From a virus: DNA of 26,019 bases. A model generated the notes under the pieces. It worked only from the letters and a program-made list of their open reading frames with translations. It was not told the origin of the DNA and made no database searches. The stretch covers positions 1 to 26,019 of IMG/VR virus record IMGVR_UViG_3300032462_000072; one strand, written 5' to 3'. Every line of letters starts with the position of its first letter. The first letter of the stretch is position 1. Of the stretch, positions 19,628 through 26,019 are shown piece by piece. Position numbers and translations under genes: made by a program.

Positions 19628-19811
19628 ATTGTTACTAGAACTTGCAAAAAAGAACACATCTGATGTAATATCAGAAGAGGGTGGTTTATCGGCAGGAGCA
19701 ATGACTACCAGTACTGGAATCGCAGGACTTGGAGATGATGCTAGAGAAGGTAATGTGGTTGTAAGGAAAAAACCAAAGAATATCTTACGCAGAAAGAAGA
19801 GAATCTTATGA
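19611..19811 (+). CDS. Short protein with capsid-targeting peptide
   Basis: 66 residues: M-K-T-F-F-K-L-L-L-E-L-A-K-K, with L-L-E as expected cleavage site, then a Gly/Ala/Thr-rich middle (E-E-G-G-L-S-A-G-A-M-T-T-S-T-G-I-A-G-L-G) and a very basic end (R-K-K-P-K-N-I-L-R-R-K-K-R-I-L). It looks like a small DNA-binding internal head peptide. GGAAG lies upstream within the preceding gene; overlap with both neighbours. Confidence 0.7.
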   Translation: MKTFFKLLLELAKKNTSDVISEEGGLSAGAMTTSTGIAGLGDDAREGNVVVRKKPKNILRRKKRIL

Positions 19812-20245
19812 TACCAATGGAACTTTTAACTTTAGTTGGCGGAAGTGTCGCTGGATTTATTTTTCGTCATATGGCAGAGAATCGAAAGAATACACAAGAG
19901 AATTTTCAACGCGCAATGGATTCTCATAAACAAACAGAAGCTTCTCGTAATGCAGCAGTCCAACGAGTTCCTATAGATGCGGGAAGAGGGGTTCGACAAA
20001 CAATCGTTCTTGTTATTTTGTTTGGTACTATTCTGGCGCCTTTCATCCTACCGTTTTTCGGGATTCCAACTGTAGTGGAAGTCGAACATACCTCTCCAGA
20101 ATGGTTGTTCGGGTTAATCCCATCGAACACCACTACATTATTTCAGACCGTAAACGGATACTTGTTCACCACAGAAAACAGACAGATTTTAGTATCAATC
20201 GTAGGGTTCTATTTTGGTAGTGCAGCAGCTTCAAATAAGTCATAG
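19808..20245 (+). CDS. Three-span membrane protein, holin candidate
   Basis: 145 residues. Hydrophobic segments at ~4-19, 64-88 and 126-143, separated by a charged helix (R-H-M-A-E-N-R-K-N-T-Q-E-N-F-Q) and a short polar loop. Size and layout match the three-TM holins of several phages and gene transfer agents. It is followed, one gene later, by a lipoprotein that also has a membrane span (20479-21012), which would fit a lysis cassette, but no endolysin gene is in the window. Alternatively a structural membrane protein. Confidence 0.55.
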   Translation: MIPMELLTLVGGSVAGFIFRHMAENRKNTQENFQRAMDSHKQTEASRNAAVQRVPIDAGRGVRQTIVLVILFGTILAPFILPFFGIPTVVEVEHTSPEWLFGLIPSNTTTLFQTVNGYLFTTENRQILVSIVGFYFGSAAASNKS

Positions 20246-20252
20246 GAGAAAC

Positions 20253-20477
20253 ATGGGAACTATAAAAAAAGTATTAAATTTCATTTGGTCAAAGATTAAG
20301 TTTGTCGGGAAGTTGTTTTATAAGTATTTCTGGGCTGCAGAAGACGAACCAGGGACACCCAAGAGTTGTTGTTCTTTGTCGAAAGATCAAGCAAAAGAAG
20401 AAATATTAAAAACACTAACTAAAATCCGTTTACGGCGTAAAAAATCAAAGACTGTTAAAAAGTACAAGAGAAAATAA
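20253..20477 (+). CDS. Small basic protein
   Basis: 74 residues: M-G-T-I-K-K-V-L-N-F-I-W-S-K-I-K-F-V-G-K-L-F-Y-K-Y-F-W, an amphipathic, aromatic-rich N-terminal helix, then C-C and a basic C-terminus (R-R-K-K-S-K-T-V-K-K-Y-K-R-K). ATG 20253 is chosen for AGGAG at 4 bases upstream. It lies between the holin candidate and the spanin-like gene; the amphipathic helix could bind membranes. Unknown function. Confidence 0.65.
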   Translation: MGTIKKVLNFIWSKIKFVGKLFYKYFWAAEDEPGTPKSCCSLSKDQAKEEILKTLTKIRLRRKKSKTVKKYKRK

Positions 20478-20478
20478 T

Positions 20479-21012
20479 ATGAAAAAAGTATTTATTATGT
20501 TGACATTGTTGTTGGTTGGGTGTTCACCTCAGTTTCAGATGTCTGGATTCACCAAACAAGTCCCAGATGTTCTTACTAACGACACAAAAGTTGTTGTTTC
20601 CTCTGAATTACATGGTGTTATTAATAAAGGCACTGTTTTACAAATTTCAGAGCAAGATAAAGTAGAAGTAACCTTAAAGGAAAATACTACGGCAAAACTA
20701 GAGGGGAAAGTGGTAGATCTTCCAAAGAACACCAAAGTCTTTGTAGATCCTGGTTCGTTACTTGTGGTAAATCAATCTACTAACATTCAACTAACAGAAG
20801 GTGCCGAAGTTATTCTTCAAAAAGGAACAACGATTACTATTTCTAAGATTAATTGGTATGCTATACTGTTCTATGCGGTAATAGCAGTAGGAGCTTTTTG
20901 GTATTTTGTAAAATTGCGTCGAAAGAACGAAGACAAAGATAATGACGGATATGTTGATGAAGTCGCATCAAAACCACAGCTGTTGAATGAAGATACTAAA
21001 CCGCCTCTTTGA
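20479..21012 (+). CDS. Lipoprotein with C-terminal TM, unimolecular-spanin candidate
   Basis: 177 residues. Lipoprotein signal with lipobox L-L-V-G-C (C15, next residue S), a ~108-residue beta-rich, Val/Thr/Lys-rich periplasmic part, a membrane span at ~125-144 (N-W-Y-A-I-L-F-Y-A-V-I-A-V-G) and a basic cytoplasmic K-L-R-R-K. A protein anchored in the outer membrane by lipid and in the inner membrane by a C-terminal span has the topology of unimolecular spanins (type T1 gp11), which fuse the two membranes at lysis. The cytoplasmic tail carries D-K-D-N-D-G-Y-V-D-E, similar to a calcium-binding EF-hand loop, which I do not know from spanins. Last rightward gene; it overlaps the 3' end of the opposing gene by 17 bases, with no terminator between. 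Confidence 0.6.
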   Translation: MKKVFIMLTLLLVGCSPQFQMSGFTKQVPDVLTNDTKVVVSSELHGVINKGTVLQISEQDKVEVTLKENTTAKLEGKVVDLPKNTKVFVDPGSLLVVNQSTNIQLTEGAEVILQKGTTITISKINWYAILFYAVIAVGAFWYFVKLRRKNEDKDNDGYVDEVASKPQLLNEDTKPPL

Positions 21013-21553
21013 TTTTGTTGTACAGATACTTGCATATGTAAAAAGCATCGACAATATCCGACACAGGGTTTGATATCTTTGATTTATCTGGACTTATTAC
21101 ATCCATAAGAGGAATAGAAGTTTCTTTGGTGAATGCTTCATACATCGATAACTTATCAGAGTTCCCCTTCCCGCTCGCAAATTTTTTAACTCTAGTGGGT
21201 GGTATAACTTCTACTGGTATTTGACTTTGCCACAGTTTGTATTTGAGAATACCAGTATTTTCTGCTATATTAAACACCCTACCTTGAGCACTATATGCAT
21301 ATCCTTCTAGTGCCACTTGATCTATTCCTGCAACTATGCCCATGACCCAATCAGAAATGCTATCATATCTTTCTGATTCTTCGTTGTATTCCTTGAAGTT
21401 TTCTCCATGAATATTGTGCAAGAAGGTCTTGGAATATTTCTTGATATCTGATAAGAAGTAAAAATTACAGTTCTGAAATTCAAAAGAATAACTAGTATCC
21501 ATAACACAAATTGCGGGGCCGTTTAAACTGTAATCGATGCCTGCTATTATCAT
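20996..21553 (-). CDS. RuvC-like Holliday junction resolvase
   Basis: 185 residues. RNase-H fold acidic residues in order: G-I-D-Y-S-L-N-G (D7), V-A-L-E-G-Y-A (E83) and S-D-I-V-D-A-F (D166, D169), with P-P-T-R-V-K-K-F-A-S-G-K-G-N-S-D-K at ~118-134, the conserved basic loop of RuvC-type enzymes. It should cut four-way DNA junctions to resolve branched phage DNA before packaging, a job done in T4 by the unrelated endonuclease VII. The start overlaps the protease stop as ATGA. TATAAATA at 21561-21568, leftward, 7 bases before ATG, could be a leaderless late promoter, but it lies within protease codons. Confidence 0.8.
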   Translation of the reverse strand: MIIAGIDYSLNGPAICVMDTSYSFEFQNCNFYFLSDIKKYSKTFLHNIHGENFKEYNEESERYDSISDWVMGIVAGIDQVALEGYAYSAQGRVFNIAENTGILKYKLWQSQIPVEVIPPTRVKKFASGKGNSDKLSMYEAFTKETSIPLMDVISPDKSKISNPVSDIVDAFYICKYLYNKIKEAV

Positions 21554-22305
21554 TCTACAGTATTTATAGATTTCACAACACTACCAATCCAATCTCTATA
21601 ACGATCCACTCGAATGCAAGAATTTTCAATGATTACTGGACCCTTATCTGATGAGTAAACAGAGAAACTTCGCATGATTCCAGTCAAATAAATTTCATAC
21701 CTATAAATGGTAAATACCCCACCACCAGAATCTCCAAACCATATACTTCCATCTACTGGGAGTATCTTGAACTCGTTGGTTTCCTGTATTAAAATACCAT
21801 AGAATCTAAATTTTCCTAATTGACTCTGTTTCTTCCAAGAACCACCATAACCACATACATCTAGATCTTGAAATTTATGTATAGTTAAAAGATCTGGGTG
21901 AAGTTTGTATATTGTTATATTAGTAATAGGTGTTACTAATTCAACTATACCAATATCGTTTAACACAAACCCCATTATAGAATAATATGGATGATGTATA
22001 AGTTTCTTGACAGGATGAGATCTACCATCAAAAGTTCTAACTTCTACTATATCCTTAGAATCTATACAATGTCCGGCAGTAAGAATAAAACTGGGATCTA
22101 TTAAAACACCACTCCCAACAAAAGAAGTAATGTTATGCAAAGCAACAACACACGGATACCTGTCGTTTTCTATTGTGGTATTGTCAAAACCACGACGAGT
22201 TGTTTGTATTGGTGCATCTTGGTGTTTTGATGTTTCTACCAAAGTAGAACAACAGACCAAAAGAAGCAAAAGCAGAATAGAACAATATTTAAGGACTCTG
22301 AACAT
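21550..22305 (-). CDS. Trypsin-like serine protease with export signal
   Basis: 251 residues. N-terminal signal M-F-R-V-L-K-Y-C-S-I-L6-V-C-C-S; cysteines at 18/19 resemble a lipobox but with V or C at -1, so lipidation is uncertain. Mature part: S1 protease fold with L-T-A-G-H-C (H79), N-D-I-G-I-V-E-L (D117) and G-D-S-G-G-G (S193), a complete catalytic triad. It should act in the periplasm, at the cell surface or outside. Such chymotrypsin-family proteases are rare in phages; a role in modifying host envelope proteins, in lysis or in defence against other proteins is possible. A weak site AAGGG precedes ATG 22305 by 7 bases. Confidence 0.8.
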   Translation of the reverse strand: MFRVLKYCSILLLLLLVCCSTLVETSKHQDAPIQTTRRGFDNTTIENDRYPCVVALHNITSFVGSGVLIDPSFILTAGHCIDSKDIVEVRTFDGRSHPVKKLIHHPYYSIMGFVLNDIGIVELVTPITNITIYKLHPDLLTIHKFQDLDVCGYGGSWKKQSQLGKFRFYGILIQETNEFKILPVDGSIWFGDSGGGVFTIYRYEIYLTGIMRSFSVYSSDKGPVIIENSCIRVDRYRDWIGSVVKSINTVE

Positions 22306-22357
22306 ATGAGTGCCCTTGAATATCTATAATAAATTATATTTTAAACTAACAAAAATA

Positions 22358-22645
22358 TCAATTTAATAATACGATACTATTACCAGTTCCTGTTATTTCA
22401 CTTATGCTACTATATCGTATAGGGTGTATTATACTAGTTTTAGCAGTTGCACTGAAAGTAAATCCGGCAGTTTCTAATGTGTTCCCAGAATCCCCTGTTC
22501 CACCACCCAAGAACATTTTACCAGTTACCGTTAAATCCGCTACAGCATTAAATAGTACTGCTTTATGATTTGGTATAGTACCTAGTGTTAACCCTGATGT
22601 AGTACCTGTTAAATATAATTGTCCTTTTTTGTATAGTTGGCTCAT
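22358..22645 (-). CDS. Small Gly/Thr-rich beta protein, possible virion decoration
   Basis: 95 residues, rich in G, T, S and L (G-T-T-S-G-L-T-L-G-T-I-P; G-K-M-F-L-G-G-G-T-G-D-S-G-N-T-L), predicted all-beta, without signal peptide. Not recognised; the composition is common in capsid decoration or tail fibre pieces. TATATATA lies 4 bases before the ATG in the leftward direction, a one-base variant of the late octamer with spacing as at 8816-8828, so it may be a late leaderless gene between nrdJ (14 bases upstream) and the protease. Confidence 0.6.
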   Translation of the reverse strand: MSQLYKKGQLYLTGTTSGLTLGTIPNHKAVLFNAVADLTVTGKMFLGGGTGDSGNTLETAGFTFSATAKTSIIHPIRYSSISEITGTGNSIVLLN

Positions 22646-22659
22646 ACACTATATATAAG

Positions 22660-25020
22660 TCAAGTTAAGTCAACCAATTCACATTTATCCCCAGAGCAGG
22701 CAAATGTCTGAGCTCCAACTGTACAGTCCTCTTTTTCATATACCATTAACTCTTTAATCCACTCTACAGAGGTCGGTAGCGTCGATGCCAACGCACTACA
22801 CTCCTCTACAGAACACTCTTGGTAAGGAGCTTGGCGATAGGAGTGATCTGAGTGTGGCAAGAACGAAATACCACTTATTTCATCGAAATGCTTATATACC
22901 CAAGCACCTACTTCCATCCATTCGGACTCTTTTACCGTAACGGTAATGGATGGTTTGTGTTCGCACCAAAATCGTTGATAAGTCAACCAAATAGTAAGAT
23001 GCTCGATTGCAGTAAGGTCATTTCTGGTGAAAGAATTAGGCGACACTATAGGAAATGAGAAAACCATAGTAGAATCTGGTTTATTCACACAGGGTTCATA
23101 TGGGAACTTCATATCCATCATCATTTGACATAATGGGTCTTTTCTGTCTGCTCTTACTGTTCTGATATAGTATGCACTATGCCTAGGATGAATACCAGAT
23201 GCACAATCAGCCAACTGTGAGGCTGTGCCTGAAGGTTTTATACAAGTTATAGCTGCAGACTGATTAATACCAAGTTTCTTCGCCCACTCTTTGTTTACAT
23301 CAATAGTAGTTTGTTTGAATTCGGTTAAAGTATTCTCTAGTTCTTTGTTATTAGTTCGCATAAATTCATTATCAAAAATCCCAGTCAAAGAAACCCCCAA
23401 TAGTGCTTCTTCTTGACAGTTCTTTTTAAATTCAGATGAAAGATAAGGAAAATGCAAAAGTGATGCCTGCCATGTCCCGAGAATAGTAGCAAGTCTGATT
23501 TTTCTTTTTAGCGATTCAGGAGTATCTGTATCACGAACAACAACTTCTGTTAGATTGCAAAACTCTCTGTCTCGTAGAATAATTTCTGAATTATGGACTA
23601 AAATCCCATTAGCGAAAAAATTCTGATTGACTGTTTGAATATCGTATGTGTCTCTTCTATCGTCAACTTTGACGATTTCTATTCCATAAAGCACATACAA
23701 ACACGATTGTTCCGTTATTAGTAAGATGTTATCTGTTTTTAATAAGTCTTTCGCCTCAATATATCCCCTAGTTTCTGTCCAAACTCTATGATCGGGGGTC
23801 AAGTCAATCGTTATAACTTCCGATGTTTCTGTTACAAATTGCAACTGTATTATTTCAGCATTTGGTCTTGTCATACCACCAGAAATAATCTCTTGATATT
23901 CTAGTTTTTCTGTTTCTAGATTATAAGTTAGAATAAGATAATCATTTATATTCTTGACAATATCAGATATTGATACTTTTCCCAAATTTGTCTGTATTAA
24001 AGTATTACCATCTAAACAACATGGGTTCGTGCCAAATTCATAATTAGCATCTCTTCGATCACCTAGTTTCGCAACTGTTTTCTTACACGCATCTCTGTTA
24101 AATATTCCTCGTTCTCCACATTTTGATTTATAAAGAGAAACCCATTCATCCATAAACACACCGATATCTGGTTTTTCTTTATATGCTACTGAATTGTTCG
24201 CAAGAGCTCTCTGTGGATTTTCTACCCACCATTGTCCTGTTTTAGCATCACGCAGTTTTTCATCTGTGAGATTTGAGAGGGATATTAGTGCACTTCTTCT
24301 AACTCCTCCTGTTACGACAATTTCACCAGTTTTACATACGATATCGTGGCACTCGATACTCGTAAGTTTCCTACCAGCCGCTCTTTTGAAGGTTGCAACG
24401 GTGAACTTGAACAAATCATCGAGGGGTTGTGGGCCAGATGCTCTACCACCGAAAGTTTTAAGTCTTGCTCCCGCAGGTCGTATCTTTTTAAGGTTCCATT
24501 TCGGTATTTGACCAGCAATAAGTAACGAGATGAGTTCTTTGAAAGCTCTAGCCCATCCAGCCTTATTGTCTTCCACCATAATCTCAGTTTCTGTATTAGA
24601 GAAGCTTTCAGTGATTGTAGGTAATTTTTCAACATATTGTCTCTCCACACTAAACCCCACGCCAGTACCGCACATGAGGGTGTATAATATTTCGTCAAAC
24701 GCTCTAACTCTACCAACTGTAATATAACTACAATTATATCCAGCCACATTGTCCCTCTCCAAAGCTTCTCCAGCAGTCATTAACGCTCGCATAGAAGGTA
24801 GTATTTCTAAATTAAGAATTGCACTTTCTAATTCATTTCTCAATTGTTTCGAAAGAATAAAGTCGTGTTTGTCTTTTAGATGTTTCTCAAAGAAATCAAA
24901 ATACCGTGCCACAGTCTCTTCCCAAGTTTCTCTACATTTTTCAGATTCTAACCAACGAGAGTATCGAGAAATATGAATAAATTGCTGATAAAGCGACGGT
25001 AGTATAATTTCTTTTTTCAT
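22660..25020 (-). CDS. nrdJ: Class II (B12-dependent) ribonucleotide reductase with intein
   Basis: 786 residues, of which 143 are an intein, leaving a 643-residue enzyme. It resembles monomeric adenosylcobalamin-dependent ribonucleoside triphosphate reductases: G-Y-N-C-S-Y-I (C97) and F-C-N-L-T-E-V (C488) provide the redox cysteine pair, N-P-C (C334) followed after splicing by S-E-I provides the thiyl-radical cysteine, G-G-V-R-R-S-A-L marks the substrate region, P-S-G-T-A-S a phosphate-binding loop, and C-S-G-D-K-C near the C-terminus the reducing thiols. It makes deoxyribonucleotides for phage replication and, unlike class I enzymes, needs no oxygen but needs host cobalamin. It follows thyX by 22 bases. 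Confidence 0.92.
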   Translation of the reverse strand: MKKEIILPSLYQQFIHISRYSRWLESEKCRETWEETVARYFDFFEKHLKDKHDFILSKQLRNELESAILNLEILPSMRALMTAGEALERDNVAGYNCSYITVGRVRAFDEILYTLMCGTGVGFSVERQYVEKLPTITESFSNTETEIMVEDNKAGWARAFKELISLLIAGQIPKWNLKKIRPAGARLKTFGGRASGPQPLDDLFKFTVATFKRAAGRKLTSIECHDIVCKTGEIVVTGGVRRSALISLSNLTDEKLRDAKTGQWWVENPQRALANNSVAYKEKPDIGVFMDEWVSLYKSKCGERGIFNRDACKKTVAKLGDRRDANYEFGTNPCCLDGNTLIQTNLGKVSISDIVKNINDYLILTYNLETEKLEYQEIISGGMTRPNAEIIQLQFVTETSEVITIDLTPDHRVWTETRGYIEAKDLLKTDNILLITEQSCLYVLYGIEIVKVDDRRDTYDIQTVNQNFFANGILVHNSEIILRDREFCNLTEVVVRDTDTPESLKRKIRLATILGTWQASLLHFPYLSSEFKKNCQEEALLGVSLTGIFDNEFMRTNNKELENTLTEFKQTTIDVNKEWAKKLGINQSAAITCIKPSGTASQLADCASGIHPRHSAYYIRTVRADRKDPLCQMMMDMKFPYEPCVNKPDSTMVFSFPIVSPNSFTRNDLTAIEHLTIWLTYQRFWCEHKPSITVTVKESEWMEVGAWVYKHFDEISGISFLPHSDHSYRQAPYQECSVEECSALASTLPTSVEWIKELMVYEKEDCTVGAQTFACSGDKCELVDLT
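23590..24018 (-). mobile_element. Mini-intein inside NrdJ
   Basis: Residues 335-477 of the precursor. Block A begins C-L-D-G-N-T-L-I-Q-T; block B has L-T-P-D-H-R-V-W-T; block F/G is Y-D-I-Q-T-V-N-Q-N-F-F and ends L-V-H-N, followed by extein S. All residues for protein splicing (Cys+1, block B His, terminal Asn, Ser+1) are visible. At 143 residues it has only the splicing domain and no LAGLIDADG or HNH homing endonuclease, so it cannot move by itself. The insertion lies between C334 and S of N-P-C-S-E-I, the active site. Confidence 0.93.
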
Positions 25021-25034
25021 AATATGGGATACGA

Positions 25035-25042
25035 TATTTATA
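25035..25042 (-). promoter_or_regulatory. Possible T4-type late promoter before nrdJ
   Basis: TATAAATA leftward, directly after the thyX stop and 14 bases before ATG 25020. No ribosome binding site is visible in the short leader. Late expression of a reductase would be unexpected, so this may be chance in AT-rich DNA. Confidence 0.4.
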
Positions 25043-25759
25043 TCAGAGTACTTCAGATTCGGTCAAACAGTACCAAGATTCGGGAAAAAGCTCTTCTATT
25101 ATTTTCGAAACGGCCTGAGCATATTCTCTAATTTCCCATTGTGCGTGTGGATCTACTCTTTGTTTATAAAAACGAGCATATGCTGCTAATGATCCAGTCC
25201 ACCACCACTCGGTATATGTCCCTTGTGGTAATATAAATCGCGCTTGTTCTGGTGCAATTCCACTGTTAACTAGTTCGTCATATATAGAAAGGCACTTTTG
25301 CGCAGCTCTATTATACTTCTCCTTGCATAATTCTTTTTCTGTACCTTCTTTCATAAATGTTTCACTTCCTTGTTTGGCACCTTGTGTTGGAGAAGTTCTC
25401 CAGTTTGGGGAATAAAACTCAGGGACTATAGTGACATACCTTCGTGAAATTTCATTTTCGACAAATCCTTGTTTGTGCTTGAAGCATTGTGTTCTGATGG
25501 AAATAGGGGCTTTAATTCTCAAAGTTATTTGTGGATGTGCAAATGGAGTCCAATGACCATGTTTTGCAAGATACTTTACTAGTTTATAATCTTTTTCGGA
25601 AAGGGTTGGTTGTGGTTCACTACCATTCGCCTGTAGTGTAACATCTAGAGTTGTTTCTTTGTTGAAACTTATTCGCGCGGCATTACAAACTGTCGCATCA
25701 TTGCCCATGTGAGAGACATATTCTACGAATCCTAAGTCGAGTACTGGTATTCTTTTCAT
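25043..25759 (-). CDS. thyX: Flavin-dependent thymidylate synthase
   Basis: 238 residues, the usual length of ThyX. The signature region reads T-Q-C-F-K-H-K-Q-G-F-V-E-N-E-I-S-R-R-Y (residues 90-108): the classical R-H-R-x7-S is replaced by K-H-K with one additional residue before N-E-x-S-x-R-Y, as in a phage-type branch with K-H-Q. H-G-H-W-T-P-F-A-H at 67-75 and Q-A-R-F-I-L-P-Q at ~177 are further family motifs. It forms dTMP from dUMP with FAD, NADPH and methylenetetrahydrofolate, working with NrdJ on nucleotide supply. AAGGA lies 5 bases before the start, overlapping the end of the 59-residue gene upstream. Confidence 0.92.
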   Translation of the reverse strand: MKRIPVLDLGFVEYVSHMGNDATVCNAARISFNKETTLDVTLQANGSEPQPTLSEKDYKLVKYLAKHGHWTPFAHPQITLRIKAPISIRTQCFKHKQGFVENEISRRYVTIVPEFYSPNWRTSPTQGAKQGSETFMKEGTEKELCKEKYNRAAQKCLSIYDELVNSGIAPEQARFILPQGTYTEWWWTGSLAAYARFYKQRVDPHAQWEIREYAQAVSKIIEELFPESWYCLTESEVL

Positions 25760-25760
25760 A

Positions 25761-25940
25761 TTAATCCTTCTTTAATTCTTTTAGTGGATCAACGGTCGAC
25801 GCATAATCTACTGCTCTTTTATACATTTCGGGATCTAGTTCTTTAATATATTCGATGAAATTGGTACTAAAGTTTAAATATATACTCGACACTATATTCA
25901 GTTCTTTTTGACTTAATTTTTTAAATTTATCACTTGACAT
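25761..25940 (-). CDS. Small hypothetical protein (59 aa)
   Basis: M-S-S-D-K-F-K-K-L-S-Q-K-E-L-N-I-V and a helical, charged body ending D-P-L-K-E-L-K-K-D. Not recognised. GGAGG lies 7 bases before ATG 25940, a strong ribosome binding site. The stop is one base before ATG of thyX, so the two genes are one transcriptional unit. Confidence 0.75.
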   Translation of the reverse strand: MSSDKFKKLSQKELNIVSSIYLNFSTNFIEYIKELDPEMYKRAVDYASTVDPLKELKKD

Positions 25941-26019
25941 TGATTTTCCTCCATTTGTTAAATTCTACCATAGAAGACAACCCTATGTGGGTATTTTTCA
26001 CAATCATACCATGAACATC
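25930..26019 (-). CDS. 3' end of a gene (partial)
   Basis: An open frame enters from the right edge (first codon GAT at 26019) and stops at 25930; 29 residues are visible, ending V-E-F-N-K-W-R-K-I-N-V-K. It overlaps the start of 25761-25940 by 11 bases and contains its ribosome binding site, as in other tight pairs here. Too short to identify. Confidence 0.45.
   Translation of the reverse strand, partial: DVHGMIVKNTHIGLSSMVEFNKWRKINVK

Noticed and set aside
24194-24749. Frames on both strands inside nrdJ
   Set aside because: They are shadows of the reductase coding sequence, whose motifs are unmistakable.

Overview
The window looks like part of a large T4-type myophage genome infecting a Gram-negative host. 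Three kinds of evidence point there. (i) The octamer TATAAATA, the -10 element of T4-type late promoters read by the gp55-class sigma factor, stands in six intergenic positions in front of rightward genes. (ii) At least five late proteins begin with a short amphipathic peptide of the type M-K-T-F-K-Q-F-L-x-E, resembling the T4 capsid-targeting sequence and ending in the L/I-x-E cleavage signature of the prohead protease. (iii) The right arm carries phage nucleotide metabolism: a class II ribonucleotide reductase with an intein, and ThyX. Lipoprotein signals on two proteins imply an outer membrane. The host cannot be named; consensus DnaA boxes and strong TTGACA promoters only say that ordinary host factors are used.

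Region 1 (1-7258, leftward, visibly more GC-rich than the rest) is an array of short early-type transcription units. Each unit repeats one plan: a sigma70-type promoter TTGACA-N17-(TAAAAT-like) with a conserved spacer start (CGGGACA or TGGGACA), a start codon only 6-7 bases after the -10 so that the mRNA should be leaderless, one to three small genes, an intrinsic terminator, then a repeat unit (AAAAGTTGATAGTATAGG read leftward). Most of the encoded proteins share an N-terminal tag of the type T-V-x-S-P-S-R although their bodies differ. Three are paralogues (1-399, 705-1226, 2487-2912). One unit ends in tRNA-Lys(UUU). Three additional promoters face rightward, against the genes. Five consensus DnaA boxes in two phased clusters (6202-6232, 6718-6737), beside AT-rich blocks and the iteron-like repeats, make this region a candidate replication origin or a host-coupled control region.

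Region 2 (7263-21012, rightward, AT-rich) is the late module: putative packaged or ejected proteins with targeting peptides (7277, 8828, 12320, 19611, perhaps 11402 and 17841), a candidate structured RNA between a late promoter and a terminator (9725-9835), an HExxH metallopeptidase, an FmdB-like zinc ribbon, a PD-(D/E)XK nuclease with its own sigma70-like promoter, an orphan DNA-binding module like those of homing endonucleases, a 1063-residue protein with a basic N-terminal region and an HNH-like C-terminus, a membrane protein with a GAF-like domain, and a likely lysis pair (three-TM holin-like protein at 19808, lipoprotein-plus-TM unimolecular-spanin-like protein at 20479).

Region 3 (20996-26019, leftward) holds a RuvC-like resolvase, a secreted or lipoprotein trypsin-like protease with an intact triad, a small Gly/Thr-rich protein, NrdJ with a 143-residue mini-intein placed right after the presumed thiyl-radical cysteine, ThyX, a 59-residue protein, and the 3' end of one more gene.

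The most striking property is the systematic placement of start codons at the predicted transcription start, seen with early promoters and with several late promoters. All functional calls come from reading the sequence; no database search was run.
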